Part shown: positions 8,442 through 18,006 of the stretch, piece after piece | How the letters are laid out: each line of letters begins with the position of its first letter | How positions within the stretch are numbered: position 1 is the stretch's first letter | NCBI GenBank assembly: GCA_036287865.1 | Contig: CP126743.1 | Span: 1,116,001 to 1,180,000, forward strand | Source of the DNA: Fluviibacter phosphoraccumulans_A | GTDB lineage: Bacteria; Pseudomonadota; Gammaproteobacteria; Burkholderiales; Rhodocyclaceae | DNA: 64,000 nucleotides | Reading direction: 5' to 3' | The notes under the pieces: model-generated | What the model saw: the letters and a program-made list of their open reading frames with translations, nothing else | Database searches by the model: none | What the model was told of the DNA's origin: nothing | Position numbers and translations under genes: made by a program

Positions 8442-9025
8442 TGACGCTGATTAACAGACTGCTGCAGGGGTTGTTGTTGGCGGGTATAGGTGGATTCACC
8501 TTACCCCTGGCGCTTGCTGAAAACCCAATGCCGCAAGCAGATAATGTGGCATTGGTACCGCAAACGCAGATTCACGTTTACTTTACCCCTGGTGATTCTG
8601 CCGAAATGGCCATTGTTGATCAGTTACTCAACGCTAAGGAATCGATTCTGGTTCAGGCCTATTCATTTACCAATCCGGCGATTGCAACTGCTTTAACTGA
8701 TGCACGTAATCGTGGCGTAAATGTGGTGATTCTGCTGGATAAAAGCCACCGCACGCAACGATATTCAGCAGCAGACTTTACGTCGAATGCCGGTATTCAA
8801 ACCCTCATTGATGATCGACACGCCATTGCTCATAACAAAATCATGATCATTGATGGGCGGGTGGTGATCACCGGGAGCTACAATTTCACAAAAGCTGCAG
8901 AAAAGAGCAATGCGGAGAATCTGGTGATCATTGAGTCAGGTTCAGTGGCCGAGAAATATCACAATAATTGGCAAAAACATCGACGACACTCGCAGCCGTT
9001 CCAACGAATAAACTCAAGCCAATAA
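8441..9025 (+). CDS. Phospholipase D family nuclease, exported
   Basis: Small single-domain PLD-superfamily protein (194 residues) of the Nuc endonuclease type. The HKD motif is complete: His131, Lys133 and Asp138 in HNKIMIIDG, followed by ITGSYNFT. One HKD copy implies dimerisation to form the active site, as in Nuc. A signal peptide is visible at residues 1-26 (ending LALA). Likely a periplasmic or secreted nuclease or phosphodiesterase; substrate not predictable. Last gene of the tatD-ankyrin-PLD set, ended by a strong terminator directly after the stop. Confidence 0.9.
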   Translation: MTLINRLLQGLLLAGIGGFTLPLALAENPMPQADNVALVPQTQIHVYFTPGDSAEMAIVDQLLNAKESILVQAYSFTNPAIATALTDARNRGVNVVILLDKSHRTQRYSAADFTSNAGIQTLIDDRHAIAHNKIMIIDGRVVITGSYNFTKAAEKSNAENLVIIESGSVAEKYHNNWQKHRRHSQPFQRINSSQ

Positions 9026-9052
9026 AAAAAGCGCCCGTAGGCGCTTTTTTTA
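9024..9052. terminator. Bidirectional rho-independent terminator
   Basis: Stem GCGCC/GGCGC (9031-9035 and 9040-9044) flanked by seven A on the left and seven T on the right. It serves the PLD gene on the plus strand and the aminotransferase gene on the minus strand, which converge here. Confidence 0.9.
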
Positions 9053-9067
9053 TTGAGTGACAACTGA

Positions 9068-10270
9068 TCAAGCAACAACAGCTGCAATGGCGTCTGCCAC
9101 CGCATCAATGTTCTTGTCGTTCAGGGCTGCCAGACAGATACGACCGGTAGAAACCGCGTAGATGCCATATTTGTCACGTAACACATTGACCTGATCAGCC
9201 GTGAGGCCGGTATAGGAGAACATACCACGTTGCTGGATCACAAAGCTGAAGTCCTGCTTGACGCCTTTGGCCTTGAGCTTTTCGACCAGAGCAAGACGCA
9301 TGGCGCGGATTCGCCCACGCATTTCAGCCAGTTCGTGCTCCCACATCACGCGCAGTTCCGGGCTGGTGAGTACAGCGGCAACCACGGCAGCACCATGTGT
9401 TGGCGGGTTTGAATAGTTCGTACGGATAACACGCTTCAGTTGCGACATGACACGTGCTGACTCATCGGCCGATTCGGTTAAGATCGACAGGGCGCCAACG
9501 CGTTCGCCGTAAAGCGAGAAAGATTTCGAGAACGAAGAGGACACCAGAAACTGTAAGCCCGAGTGTGCGAACTTATCCAGTACGATGGCGTCAGGCTGGA
9601 TGCCTTCAGCGAAACCCTGATAAGCCATATCCAGGAATGGAATCAGACCCTTGGCACGGATGACATCAATGACTTGATCCCACTGCTCGTTGCTCAGATC
9701 GGCGCCCGTCGGGTTGTGGCAGCATGCATGCAACAGGACGATCGAGTCCTTAGGCATGGCATTCAGATCAGCCAGCATGCCGGCGAAATTAACGCCACTT
9801 GTGTTCGCGTCGTAATAGCTATAGGTTTTAACCGGGAAGTCTGCTGCTTCGAAAAGCGCACGATGGTTTTCCCAGGAGGGATCGCTGATATACACCGTTG
9901 CATTCGGCACCAGGCGCTTCAGATAATCAGCACCGATTTTGAGGGCGCCGGTACCGCCGATGGCCTGGGCAGTTACAACGCGCTTGTCGCGCAGAAGTTG
10001 GGTATCGTGACCAAAGAGCAGGGCTTGTACGGCCTGGTCATAGGCAACCGAACCTTCGATAGGCTGATAACCACGTGCTGGCGGGTTCTTCATGCGGGCT
10101 TCTTCAGCGGCACGAACAGCCTTGAGTAGGGGCAATTTGCCCTTATTGTCGTAGTACACGCCCACACCCAGATTAACCTTGTTGGCGCGAGTGTCCGTGT
10201 TAAAGGCTTCGGTCAGGCCGAGAATCGGGTCGCGCGGTGCGAGGGCGACATCAGCAAAAATCGAGGTCAT
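9068..10270 (-). CDS. Aromatic amino acid / aspartate aminotransferase
   Basis: PLP-dependent class I aminotransferase of the AspC/TyrB group, converting oxaloacetate or phenylpyruvate-type keto acids to amino acids with glutamate as donor. The PLP lysine lies in SSSFSKSFSLYGERVGALS; the Asn/Asp pair is seen in HACCHNPTGADL and FLDMAYQGF. Start chosen at ATG 10270 (MTSIFADVALAPRDPILG) because the family starts here and a GGAG ribosome site precedes it; an open frame extends 36 codons further but is not conserved. Length 400 residues is normal. Divergent from uvrB, a Burkholderiales arrangement. AspC versus TyrB substrate preference cannot be decided. Confidence 0.92.
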   Translation of the reverse strand: MTSIFADVALAPRDPILGLTEAFNTDTRANKVNLGVGVYYDNKGKLPLLKAVRAAEEARMKNPPARGYQPIEGSVAYDQAVQALLFGHDTQLLRDKRVVTAQAIGGTGALKIGADYLKRLVPNATVYISDPSWENHRALFEAADFPVKTYSYYDANTSGVNFAGMLADLNAMPKDSIVLLHACCHNPTGADLSNEQWDQVIDVIRAKGLIPFLDMAYQGFAEGIQPDAIVLDKFAHSGLQFLVSSSFSKSFSLYGERVGALSILTESADESARVMSQLKRVIRTNYSNPPTHGAAVVAAVLTSPELRVMWEHELAEMRGRIRAMRLALVEKLKAKGVKQDFSFVIQQRGMFSYTGLTADQVNVLRDKYGIYAVSTGRICLAALNDKNIDAVADAIAAVVA

Positions 10271-10427
10271 AAAAGCTCCGGTGGCCGCCGGCATTGCCGG
10301 CATGGAGGAAATAGATAAGGACGCGTTAAACTGTGCGATACGGCATAGATTCAACCTGAAACCTGAAAATTCTAACATGGCATGGTCTTTCTATGCCGCT
10401 ATTGTGCTGCAACAGAGATCATTCTTA

Positions 10428-12524
10428 ATGACGACCGCTTCTGCATCAATTTCCCAACTGACATCAGCTGCGCCATCCAAGGTCGTGACCTTTGAGGGTA
10501 GTCCGTTTCGTCTCCACCAGCCGTTTCCGCCTGCGGGTGACCAGCCGGTTGCGATTGAACAGCTCACATCAGGTCTAGAAGATGGTCTTTCCTTTCAGAC
10601 CTTGCTGGGGGTAACCGGTTCCGGGAAAACCTACACCATGGCGAATGTGATTGCCCGGAGCGGCCGTCCTGCCCTGGTATTGGCGCCCAACAAAACTTTG
10701 GCAGCACAGCTCTATGCTGAGTTCAAGGAATTCTTCCCGGAAAATGTCGTTGAATACTTCGTTTCCTATTATGACTATTATCAGCCCGAAGCCTATGTGC
10801 CTAGCCGGGATCTGTTCATTGAAAAAGATTCGTCCATTAATGAGCATATCGAGCAGATGCGGCTTTCAGCTACTAAAAGCCTTATAGAGCGCACCGACTG
10901 CATCATTGTTGCTACGGTTTCCTGTATCTACGGTATCGGTGATCGTGATGAATATCACCAGATGATCATGCACGTCCGGGAGGGCGATAAGCTGGAGCAG
11001 CGTGACTTGCTTAAACGGCTCGCCGAGATGCAGTACAGCCGTAACGAGATGGATTTCCAGCGCGGCACCTTCCGCGTACGCGGCGATGTGATTGATGTGT
11101 TCCCCGCAGAGCATGCAGAGCATGCCTTACGTATTGAGCTTTTTGACGATGAGGTGGAGCGGCTGCAACTTTTTGATCCGCTGACCGGCGAAATCAGACA
11201 GCGACTATCCCGATTTACCGTCTACCCCTCCAGCCATTACGTTACCCCGCGGGCAACGGTGTTGCGTGCTGTCGAAGGGATCAAGGAAGAACTCAATCTA
11301 CAACGCGCTGCATTTCTATCAGAAGCCAAGCTGGTCGAAGCACAGCGTCTTGAACAGCGCACGAAGTTCGATATCGAAATGCTGAATGAGGTGGGTTTCT
11401 GCAAGGGGATTGAAAACTATTCACGACACCTTTCCGGCCGTAAGCCGGGTGATTCGCCACCAACGCTCATTGATTATTTGCCCGACAATGCCTTGATCTT
11501 TATAGACGAATCGCATGTGGCGATCGGGCAGGTGGGCGCCATGTACAAGGGTGACCGGTCACGCAAAGAGAACCTGGTGAATTATGGTTTCCGCTTGCCT
11601 TCTGCTCTGGATAATCGTCCACTGAAATTTGATGAATTCGAACAGCGTATGCGCCAGGCGGTTTTTGTATCAGCCACGCCCGCTGCTTATGAAAAGGAGC
11701 ATGCGGGTCAGGTCGTTGAGCAGGTGGTGCGCCCAACAGGGCTAGTCGATCCGGTTGTTGAAGTTAGGCCCGCTACGACACAGGTAGACGATTTGCTGGG
11801 CGAAATACGTAAACGTGTCGCCCTTGATGAACGTATTCTGGTAACGACGCTCACCAAGCGTATGTCGGAAGATCTCACGGATTACCTCACTGAAAACGGT
11901 ATCAAGGTTCGTTATCTGCATTCGGATATTGATACGGTTGAGCGTGTCGAGATCATTCGCGATCTTCGATTGGGTGTGTTTAACGTGGTCGTCGGTATTA
12001 ACCTGTTGCGTGAAGGTCTGGATATACCCGAAGTATCGCTGGTGGCTATTCTCGATGCTGACAAAGAAGGTTTTTTACGTTCGGAAACATCACTGATCCA
12101 GACCATTGGCCGTGCAGCGCGCCACCTGAATGGCACCGCCATCCTTTATGCAGACAAAATAACCGGTTCTATGCGCCGTGCGATCGATGAGACAGAGCGG
12201 CGCCGGCAGAAACAACTTGCGTTTAATGAAGCGCACGGCATTGTGCCGCGAGGTGTTCAGAAACGTATCAAAGACATCATTGACGGGGTTTACACAACGG
12301 GATACTCGGATTCGACCGATGCCCAGTCCATGCGTAAGGCGGCGCAGACGCGTAAACACTATGAGTCGATGTCTGAAAAAGAAGTGGCAGCAGAAATCCG
12401 TAAGCTCGAGCAGACCATGCAGCAGCACGCGAAAAATCTCGAGTTTGAAGCAGCCGCACATGCCCGGGATCAATTGTTCCGGCTTAAGGAACAACTATTC
12501 GGTGCTGCGCCCAAAGGGGATTAG
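10428..12524 (+). CDS. uvrB: Excinuclease ABC subunit B
   Basis: Nucleotide excision repair helicase that loads on damage with UvrA and recruits UvrC. Walker A GVTGSGKT is at residues 61-68, the damage-verifying beta hairpin region (YYDYYQPEAYVPSRD) follows, DESH Walker B is present, and the C-terminal UVR motif (EIRKLEQTMQQHAKNLEFEAAAHARDQ) ends the protein. I start at ATG 10428 (MTTASASIS), 698 residues; the frame is open back to 10179 but that part overlaps the divergent aminotransferase. UvrC is also intact in this window, so excision repair is retained. Confidence 0.96.
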   Translation: MTTASASISQLTSAAPSKVVTFEGSPFRLHQPFPPAGDQPVAIEQLTSGLEDGLSFQTLLGVTGSGKTYTMANVIARSGRPALVLAPNKTLAAQLYAEFKEFFPENVVEYFVSYYDYYQPEAYVPSRDLFIEKDSSINEHIEQMRLSATKSLIERTDCIIVATVSCIYGIGDRDEYHQMIMHVREGDKLEQRDLLKRLAEMQYSRNEMDFQRGTFRVRGDVIDVFPAEHAEHALRIELFDDEVERLQLFDPLTGEIRQRLSRFTVYPSSHYVTPRATVLRAVEGIKEELNLQRAAFLSEAKLVEAQRLEQRTKFDIEMLNEVGFCKGIENYSRHLSGRKPGDSPPTLIDYLPDNALIFIDESHVAIGQVGAMYKGDRSRKENLVNYGFRLPSALDNRPLKFDEFEQRMRQAVFVSATPAAYEKEHAGQVVEQVVRPTGLVDPVVEVRPATTQVDDLLGEIRKRVALDERILVTTLTKRMSEDLTDYLTENGIKVRYLHSDIDTVERVEIIRDLRLGVFNVVVGINLLREGLDIPEVSLVAILDADKEGFLRSETSLIQTIGRAARHLNGTAILYADKITGSMRRAIDETERRRQKQLAFNEAHGIVPRGVQKRIKDIIDGVYTTGYSDSTDAQSMRKAAQTRKHYESMSEKEVAAEIRKLEQTMQQHAKNLEFEAAAHARDQLFRLKEQLFGAAPKGD

Positions 12525-12529
12525 TCGCT

Positions 12530-13354
12530 TTAGAACTTTTTCATAATGGCACACATATCTGTGGCGATACCGCTCACCAGATATTGCGAGACAGCTTTTG
12601 ATGCCTGAGCCAGTTCCGAAACCTGTTGAGGACTTATTTTGCTGTAATGATGCAAAGTGACAGAACCCGTTGTGCTCGAGCTATAGGCATATCGACCAAT
12701 TTGCTTGAGGCTACGCGATTCGTATACACGCACAAACGCATCGCCTTTCAGGGTGTCATCCTTGAGCACTGATCTGAGTTTTATAGCGGTCACGCCTGCC
12801 TGCATGAAGAACCGGTACGGGGCAGCGCTATCTTTAAAATCAGGTGGCAGGGTCAGATGGGTTTCGTTCCAGTTGACTTTGGTGGGTTCCAGGGTCTCGG
12901 GGTAGAGCGCCGTATTAATACCGCAGGTTTTAAGCTGAATGGCCAGCTTTTGTGCAAAGTAGACCAGTAGATTAACTGGTGCAGTTGCCTGGGCGACATC
13001 CTGGCTATTGACGTTTTTGGAAGCGGTTTCTTCGGCGTGAGAAGCAGCAGCGCTGCCAGCTGTAGATCCAGCCAATCCTCCAATAACACCAGCCACTGGC
13101 CCGACAACCAAGCTCCCCAGAAACCCGCCAATCGTTGAAGTCTTGTCAGAGATATAACTCGTCTTTACGGCACCGCTAGGAATAATCAAGACCTGATAGG
13201 GTGCCTGTCGAACGGGCTCGGTGGCAGTTCCGTCCACGACATCGGCAGCTTTTCCGGATTGATTGATCTTGAAAGGTCCGGATACGCAAGCGGATAGGGT
13301 GGTGCAAAGCGTAAGGCCTATCAACGCATTTAAAATAATGGATTTAAATGTCAT
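12530..13354 (-). CDS. Hypothetical lipoprotein
   Basis: A 274-residue exported protein with a type II signal peptide ending in the lipobox LSAC at about residues 19-22. A glycine/alanine-rich hydrophobic segment (GFLGSLVVGPVAGVIGGLAGSTAGSAAA, about residues 77-104, shown here in part) may be a glycine-zipper that inserts in a membrane. The remainder looks like mixed alpha/beta and has two Cys near the middle and end (KTCGINTALYP, DMCAIM). I do not recognise the family. It converges on uvrB with 5 bp between stop codons and is divergent from the phosphatase remnant. Confidence 0.65.
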   Translation of the reverse strand: MTFKSIILNALIGLTLCTTLSACVSGPFKINQSGKAADVVDGTATEPVRQAPYQVLIIPSGAVKTSYISDKTSTIGGFLGSLVVGPVAGVIGGLAGSTAGSAAASHAEETASKNVNSQDVAQATAPVNLLVYFAQKLAIQLKTCGINTALYPETLEPTKVNWNETHLTLPPDFKDSAAPYRFFMQAGVTAIKLRSVLKDDTLKGDAFVRVYESRSLKQIGRYAYSSSTTGSVTLHHYSKISPQQVSELAQASKAVSQYLVSGIATDMCAIMKKF

Positions 13355-13424
13355 TATCGGTATTGTGCACGTTTGCCATAATTATGGAACAATGTAAAAA
13401 ATTATTAAGACGTGAACCGGCAAG

Positions 13425-13865
13425 TTGCTCGGTGAACTAGAAATCAATTCGGCTGGGACCCATGGTTACCATGTGGGTGAAACCTCGGATGTGCGCACGC
13501 AACGTGCTGCGGCAGAGCGTAAGTACGATTTGTCTGAAATTCATGCACGCAAGGTGGCCCCGGAAGATTTGGAGTACTTCGATCTTGTGCTGGCTATGGA
13601 TCGGAGCAACCTGGATGCGTTGAGAAAGCTCTGCCCTTTAAATCGTCTACATCGTCCCAAGCTATTTATGAGCTATGCCCGTCAGTTCGATGATGATGAA
13701 GTGCCTGACCCGTATTACGGTCTTGCCCACGATTTCGATCTGGTGCTCGATATGATCGAAGATGCGGCAGAGGGTTTGCTCGATAGTATTGTGCGTGAGC
13801 GTGGTGAACCGAAACCAGTTAAAACAAGTGCCAAAGCAGGTGTGGCAAAATCTAACGCCAGCTGA
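13425..13865 (+). pseudogene. Low-molecular-weight tyrosine phosphatase lacking its active site
   Basis: The sequence aligns by eye with the LMW-PTP family from INSAGTHGYHVGE through ARKVAPEDLEYFDLVLAMDRSN to VPDPYYGLAHDFDLVLDMIEDAAEGLL. The general acid loop Asp (DPYYG) is kept, but the first about 35 residues with the CX5R(S/T) P-loop are absent. In frame upstream there are stops and no P-loop codons in any frame down to 13355, so the catalytic part was deleted, not mis-started. The only available starts are TTG/CTG codons. A Lys/Ala-rich tail of about 20 residues follows. In relatives this gene sits after uvrB and before iscR; iscR is not here either. Confidence 0.8.
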
Positions 13866-13884
13866 TCAGTACAACTTCCAGACA

Positions 13885-13914
13885 TAAAAAAACGCGCCGA
13901 GGCGCGTTTTTTTA
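13885..13914. terminator. Bidirectional terminator between phosphatase remnant and rne
   Basis: Stem ACGCGCC/GGCGCGT (13892-13898 and 13901-13907) with an A run before and a T7 run after, shared by the converging phosphatase remnant and rne. Confidence 0.9.
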
Positions 13915-13930
13915 TGGGTGTCGTTCAAGA

Positions 13931-16501
13931 TTACTCTTTACGGGTTTCAACCATTTGTAGTGGTTCTTCAACGACTACTGGCTTAGCACGTGGTGTGCGT
14001 GGTTTGCGCACCGGCTTTTCTGCCGGAGTAGCTGGAGCGCTGGCCTGCTTGGATGGATCGGTTTCGACCATCTGCAGTCCGACCGCTTCAAGCGATACCG
14101 GTGCTGGTGCTACATACGCCGGTTTTGGTGCTGGAGTTGGTTCAGGGGTTGCTTCAACTACGAGTGCTGGCGTAGCAACCGGTGTCGGGGCAGGGGCCAC
14201 TACAGGAGCTGCCGATTGAACAGCAGGTGCAGGCGCAGGGGCCGAAGCTGATGCTGCTACCGGTACAGGTGATGCAGCTTCCGAAGCAACGTTAGCCGGT
14301 TCAGATTGCTGTTCAACAACGTTGTCATTCTGTGTCTCGGCATTTGCCGATTGACGCTCACCGCGTTCACGACGACCACCGCGGCGGCCACGACGACGGC
14401 CGTTGCCGCTTCCGGTTTCGTTTGCCGTTGTTTCTGACGTAATGCCTTCGGCATTCAGCAGATCAACATTCTCGGTTTGAGGTGCGGCTGCTTCATTGCC
14501 GGTGTTCGAGCGACGATCACGGCCACCACGGCGGCGATTGTTGCCGCCATTGTTCTGGCCCACTTCTTCTGCAGCGCCTTCAGCGTTGACAGGGCGTTCA
14601 ACGCGGTTGTTTCGGCGATTGTCCTGACCTTCCTGACGCGGTCCACGCTCACCGTGTGGTTGACAACCGCCGCGTTCTCCGCGTGCCTGGCGGCCTTCAC
14701 CGTCACCGCTCTGACGGCGACCATTGCCACGGCCTTCACGTGGTTCACGCGGTGTACGTGGGTAGGCCACTTCCACCGGTGGCTTTTTCTTGTTATCACC
14801 GCTGAGCCAGCTGAAGAGCTTGGTCATGAAACCAGTTTTCTCTTCTGATATCTGTTCTGGTGGTGTGGTCGATTTCATCGAAACCGGTGCTGGTGCGGCA
14901 GGCGCCACATTACGAATCGCCGCTGTTGGGCGGTTCTGGTTTTTCTGCTGCTCTGTTGCGTAAGCAGGCAGTTCGGTCAGTGATTGATCAACCATCTTGT
15001 AGGAGGGTTCATGGACGTCATCCTGATTCAGTTCGTCATGACGCAGACGCTGAATATGGTGTGCCGGTGTTTCCAGATGCTTGTTCGGCAACAGCAGGAT
15101 GGTGACCTTGTGACGCAGTTCAATCGCCTGGATATCGGCGCGCTTTTCATTAAGCAGGAAGGTGGCAACGTCCACGGGTGCCTGGGTATGAACAGCCGCC
15201 GTGTTTTCCTTCATTGCCTCTTCTTCGAGGATACGCAGGATGTGTAGCGCAGCGGATTCGGTGGAGCGGATGTGGCCGGTACCGGTACAACGCGGGCAGG
15301 TGATGTACGAAGTTTCTGCCAATGCCGGACGCAGACGCTGACGCGACAGCTCCAGTAGACCGAAACGGCTGATCTTGCTGGTTTGTACACGGGCACGGTC
15401 GTGCTGCAGGGCATCCCGCAGGCGGTTCTCGACTTCACGCTGGTTACGTGCGCTTTCCATGTCGATGAAGTCGATAACGATCAGGCCGCCCAAGTCACGC
15501 AAGCACAGTTGGCGGGCGATTTCATCGGCGGCTTCGAGGTTGGTCTTCAGTGCGGTTTCTTCGATGTCGCTACCCTTGGTCGAACGACCCGAGTTCACGT
15601 CAACTGATACCAGCGCTTCGGTATGGTCGATCACAATCGCGCCACCAGCCGGCAGATTCACCTGGCGGGCGTAAGCCGATTCGATCTGGTGCTCGATCTG
15701 AAATCGCGAGAAGAGGGGCACATCATCGCGATAACGTTTAACACGATTGACGTTGTTCGGCATGACCTGGCTCATGAATGCCAGGGCCTGCTCATAGATA
15801 TCATCGGTATCAATAAGGATTTCACCGACATCCGGCTGGAAGTAATCGCGGATGGCGCGAATGACTAGGCTGCCTTCCTGGAAAATCAACAGGGGCGCAG
15901 CATTGTCTTTGGCGACCGAATCAATGGCCGTCCAGAGCTGCATCAGGTAGTTCATATCCCATTGCAGTTCTTCTGCCGTGCGGCCGATCGCAGCCGTACG
16001 GGCGATCAGGCTCATGCCTTCAGGCACGGTCAGCTGAGCCATGGCATCTCGCAGTTCAGAACGATCATCACCTTCAACACGGCGCGATACGCCGCCACCG
16101 CGTGGGTTGTTCGGCATCAGAACAAGGTAACGACCGGCCAGAGACACGTAGGTCGTGAGGGCGGCACCCTTGTTGCTACGCTCGTTCTTGTCGACCTGAA
16201 CGATAAGTTCCTGACCTTCTTTCAAGGTTTCCTGCATCTTTGCGCGGCTACCTTCACCATTCGGTGCGTAGTATTCGCGGGCAATTTCCTTGAAGGGCAG
16301 GAAGCCGTCACGTTCTGCACCGTAATTAACGAACACCGCTTCCAGCGATGGTTCGATACGGGTGATAACGCCTTTGTAGATGTTGCTCTTGCGCTGTTCT
16401 TTAGCAGCGGATTCGATGTCGAGGTCGATGAGCTTCTGGCCCTCGACAATTGCGACGCGCAGTTCTTCAGCTTGCGTCGCATTAAATAGCATGCGCTTCA
16501 T
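13931..16501 (-). CDS. rne: Ribonuclease E
   Basis: Endoribonuclease that initiates mRNA decay and matures rRNA and tRNA; scaffold of the degradosome at the inner membrane. The N-terminal catalytic half is complete: S1 domain (IYKGVITRIEPSLEAVFVNYG), 5' sensor, DNase I-like metal-binding segment (ETNLEAADEIARQL, GGLIVIDFIDM), and the zinc-link CPRCTGTGH around residue 405. The C-terminal about 350 residues are low-complexity: Arg/Gly/Asn-rich RNA-binding stretches, then a Pro/Ala-rich linker, ending in a short basic patch. Length 856 residues is normal for Burkholderiales. Divergent from rluC across a 410-bp leader. Confidence 0.95.
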   Translation of the reverse strand: MKRMLFNATQAEELRVAIVEGQKLIDLDIESAAKEQRKSNIYKGVITRIEPSLEAVFVNYGAERDGFLPFKEIAREYYAPNGEGSRAKMQETLKEGQELIVQVDKNERSNKGAALTTYVSLAGRYLVLMPNNPRGGGVSRRVEGDDRSELRDAMAQLTVPEGMSLIARTAAIGRTAEELQWDMNYLMQLWTAIDSVAKDNAAPLLIFQEGSLVIRAIRDYFQPDVGEILIDTDDIYEQALAFMSQVMPNNVNRVKRYRDDVPLFSRFQIEHQIESAYARQVNLPAGGAIVIDHTEALVSVDVNSGRSTKGSDIEETALKTNLEAADEIARQLCLRDLGGLIVIDFIDMESARNQREVENRLRDALQHDRARVQTSKISRFGLLELSRQRLRPALAETSYITCPRCTGTGHIRSTESAALHILRILEEEAMKENTAAVHTQAPVDVATFLLNEKRADIQAIELRHKVTILLLPNKHLETPAHHIQRLRHDELNQDDVHEPSYKMVDQSLTELPAYATEQQKNQNRPTAAIRNVAPAAPAPVSMKSTTPPEQISEEKTGFMTKLFSWLSGDNKKKPPVEVAYPRTPREPREGRGNGRRQSGDGEGRQARGERGGCQPHGERGPRQEGQDNRRNNRVERPVNAEGAAEEVGQNNGGNNRRRGGRDRRSNTGNEAAAPQTENVDLLNAEGITSETTANETGSGNGRRRGRRGGRRERGERQSANAETQNDNVVEQQSEPANVASEAASPVPVAASASAPAPAPAVQSAAPVVAPAPTPVATPALVVEATPEPTPAPKPAYVAPAPVSLEAVGLQMVETDPSKQASAPATPAEKPVRKPRTPRAKPVVVEEPLQMVETRKE

Positions 16502-16911
16502 ACGTGGTGCTCCAAAAGCACCGGCATGGGCATTCCCGTAGGCAGGGTCACTGCGTGTAATCGATGCTTTCCGCGCGGCGTACTCTCAGGGCGAGGCAGG
16601 GGATATCATGCGTGGATCCCAAGCCGGACGTTCGGACAAGGACAATCAATTACGACCGACAGCTAATGCGTTTTGATACGCATAGTCTGCCGTTGCTGCA
16701 TTCGGGACTGCATACGCGCCGGGCGTGTGTCAGTCGGTGACGGCCGCTTGTGTTCGTCTGGGCGGGTCGTCATAGCCCGGTTTGGCTGCACCGGATAGTC
16801 ACGAATCACGAACGCGTGGATCGACGATCTCGGCTCGGAATCCGGGCAGATCGATCCGGATTTGACCGGAGAGGCGACCTGCTGGCAGTACAAACGTATA
16901 GAGTATAAGGC
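16502..16911. promoter_or_regulatory. Divergent rne/rluC intergenic region
   Basis: A 410-bp non-coding region, the longest gene-free stretch in the window. It should contain the promoters of both rne and rluC and the rne 5' leader. No protein-like open frame is convincing. GC-rich inverted segments are frequent, in keeping with the structured, self-regulating rne leaders known from enterobacteria. A TTGACC at 16862 has no well-spaced -10 partner, and TATAGAGTATAAG at 16897-16909 lies too close to the rluC start for an ordinary leader, so I assign no exact promoter. Confidence 0.5.
16506..16522 (-). promoter_or_regulatory. Hairpin covering the rne ribosome binding site
   Basis: Read on the minus strand: GGTGCT-TTTGG-AGCACC, a perfect 6-bp stem with a 5-base loop, ending 4 bases before the rne ATG. 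The likely Shine-Dalgarno GGAG straddles the loop and 3' arm, so folding would restrict ribosome access and could couple rne translation to its own cleavage activity. Confidence 0.5.
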
Positions 16912-18006
16912 ATGACACGCAGTAATAGAACGCCAACGAGCCCTTTGCGCCAAAAATCTTCTCAAGCGGCAGGCTCGGCTCGTAAAAAACACACAGAAAC
17001 AAAGCGTTATGAATCTGGCGAGGCTGTTTCGCCTGATCTAGGGTCGGGATTGTCAGTACAACAATGTGTTATTGATTCGGAAGAGGCGGGTCAGCGTCTG
17101 GATAACTATTTGTTGCGGCATTTAAAAGGTGTTCCTAAAAGCCGCATTTATAAAATAGTACGCAGCGGCGAAGTTCGGATCAATAAGGGGCGTTGTCAGC
17201 CAGATCAGCGTCTTAATGGGGGCGATGTACTCAGATTGCCGCCAGTACGTTGTGCGGCGTTTTCTGAAGACAAACCACCGGTCGCGCCTATTATCGATTT
17301 GCCGGTTTTATATGAAGACGAGTCGTTGATTGCCCTGAATAAACCCTGTGGGGTTGCTGTTCATGGGGGCAGCGGTTTAGCATGGGGTTTGATCGAGGCG
17401 CTGCGTGCGAAACGTCCTGAGGTGCGCTTTCTTGAACTGGCACATCGTTTGGATCGTGAAACATCCGGTGTATTACTGGTGGCCAAGAAGCGCGCAGCCC
17501 TGGTTGCGCTGCACGATATGTTCCGGGAGCAAAGGGGTGATAAGCGTTATCTGGCACTGGTGCCGGGTGTCTGGGCTGAAAAATCGGTCAAAGTCACCTT
17601 GCCGCTGGTTAAATACCTGACTGCGGAAGGGGAGCGTCGCGTGCGTATTGCCAAGGGACGCGATTTGCAGTCCCCTGAAGTTAAGCCATCCGAGACGCAT
17701 TTCAGACTTAAAAAACAGTATCCGGGCTATGCGTTGGTGGAGGCCAAGCTTAAAACCGGCCGCACACATCAGATTCGAGTGCACCTGGCGGCATTGAGTT
17801 ATCCCATTGTCGGTGATGACAAGTACGGCGATTTTGCTCTGAACAAATCTTTAGCCAATGCAAAACAGCTTGAGCGTATGTTTCTTCATGCGGCAATGAT
17901 GCGTTGCAAGCATCCGGTAACCGGTGAACCGCTAAACGTCGATGCCCCATTACCGCCTGAGCTTGAAAGATTTCTGGCCTTGTTGGAACGAAACAATTCT
18001 TTATGA
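16912..18006 (+). CDS. rluC: 23S rRNA pseudouridine synthase RluC
   Basis: Makes pseudouridine at positions 955, 2504 and 2580 (E. coli numbering) of 23S rRNA. An N-terminal S4 RNA-binding domain (RLDNYLLRHLKGVPKSRIYKIVRSGEVRIN) precedes the catalytic domain with HRLDRETSGVLLVAKK containing the catalytic Asp. A basic extension of about 50 residues precedes the S4 domain, so the exact start is uncertain; ATG 16912 is the first in frame. Length 364 is slightly above the norm for that reason. Overlaps the next gene by 4 bp. Confidence 0.94.
   Translation: MTRSNRTPTSPLRQKSSQAAGSARKKHTETKRYESGEAVSPDLGSGLSVQQCVIDSEEAGQRLDNYLLRHLKGVPKSRIYKIVRSGEVRINKGRCQPDQRLNGGDVLRLPPVRCAAFSEDKPPVAPIIDLPVLYEDESLIALNKPCGVAVHGGSGLAWGLIEALRAKRPEVRFLELAHRLDRETSGVLLVAKKRAALVALHDMFREQRGDKRYLALVPGVWAEKSVKVTLPLVKYLTAEGERRVRIAKGRDLQSPEVKPSETHFRLKKQYPGYALVEAKLKTGRTHQIRVHLAALSYPIVGDDKYGDFALNKSLANAKQLERMFLHAAMMRCKHPVTGEPLNVDAPLPPELERFLALLERNNSL

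Noticed and set aside
9563..10129. 188-codon ORF opposite the aminotransferase gene
   Set aside because: Shadow frame of a clear PLP enzyme.
14380..14800. Repetitive Arg/Gly/Asn-coding stretch as a DNA repeat array
   Set aside because: It is the low-complexity RNA-binding tail of RNase E, with no regular repeat unit.
15962..16489. 175-codon and other ORFs on the plus strand opposite rne
   Set aside because: Antisense to the highly conserved catalytic domain of RNase E; no own signals.
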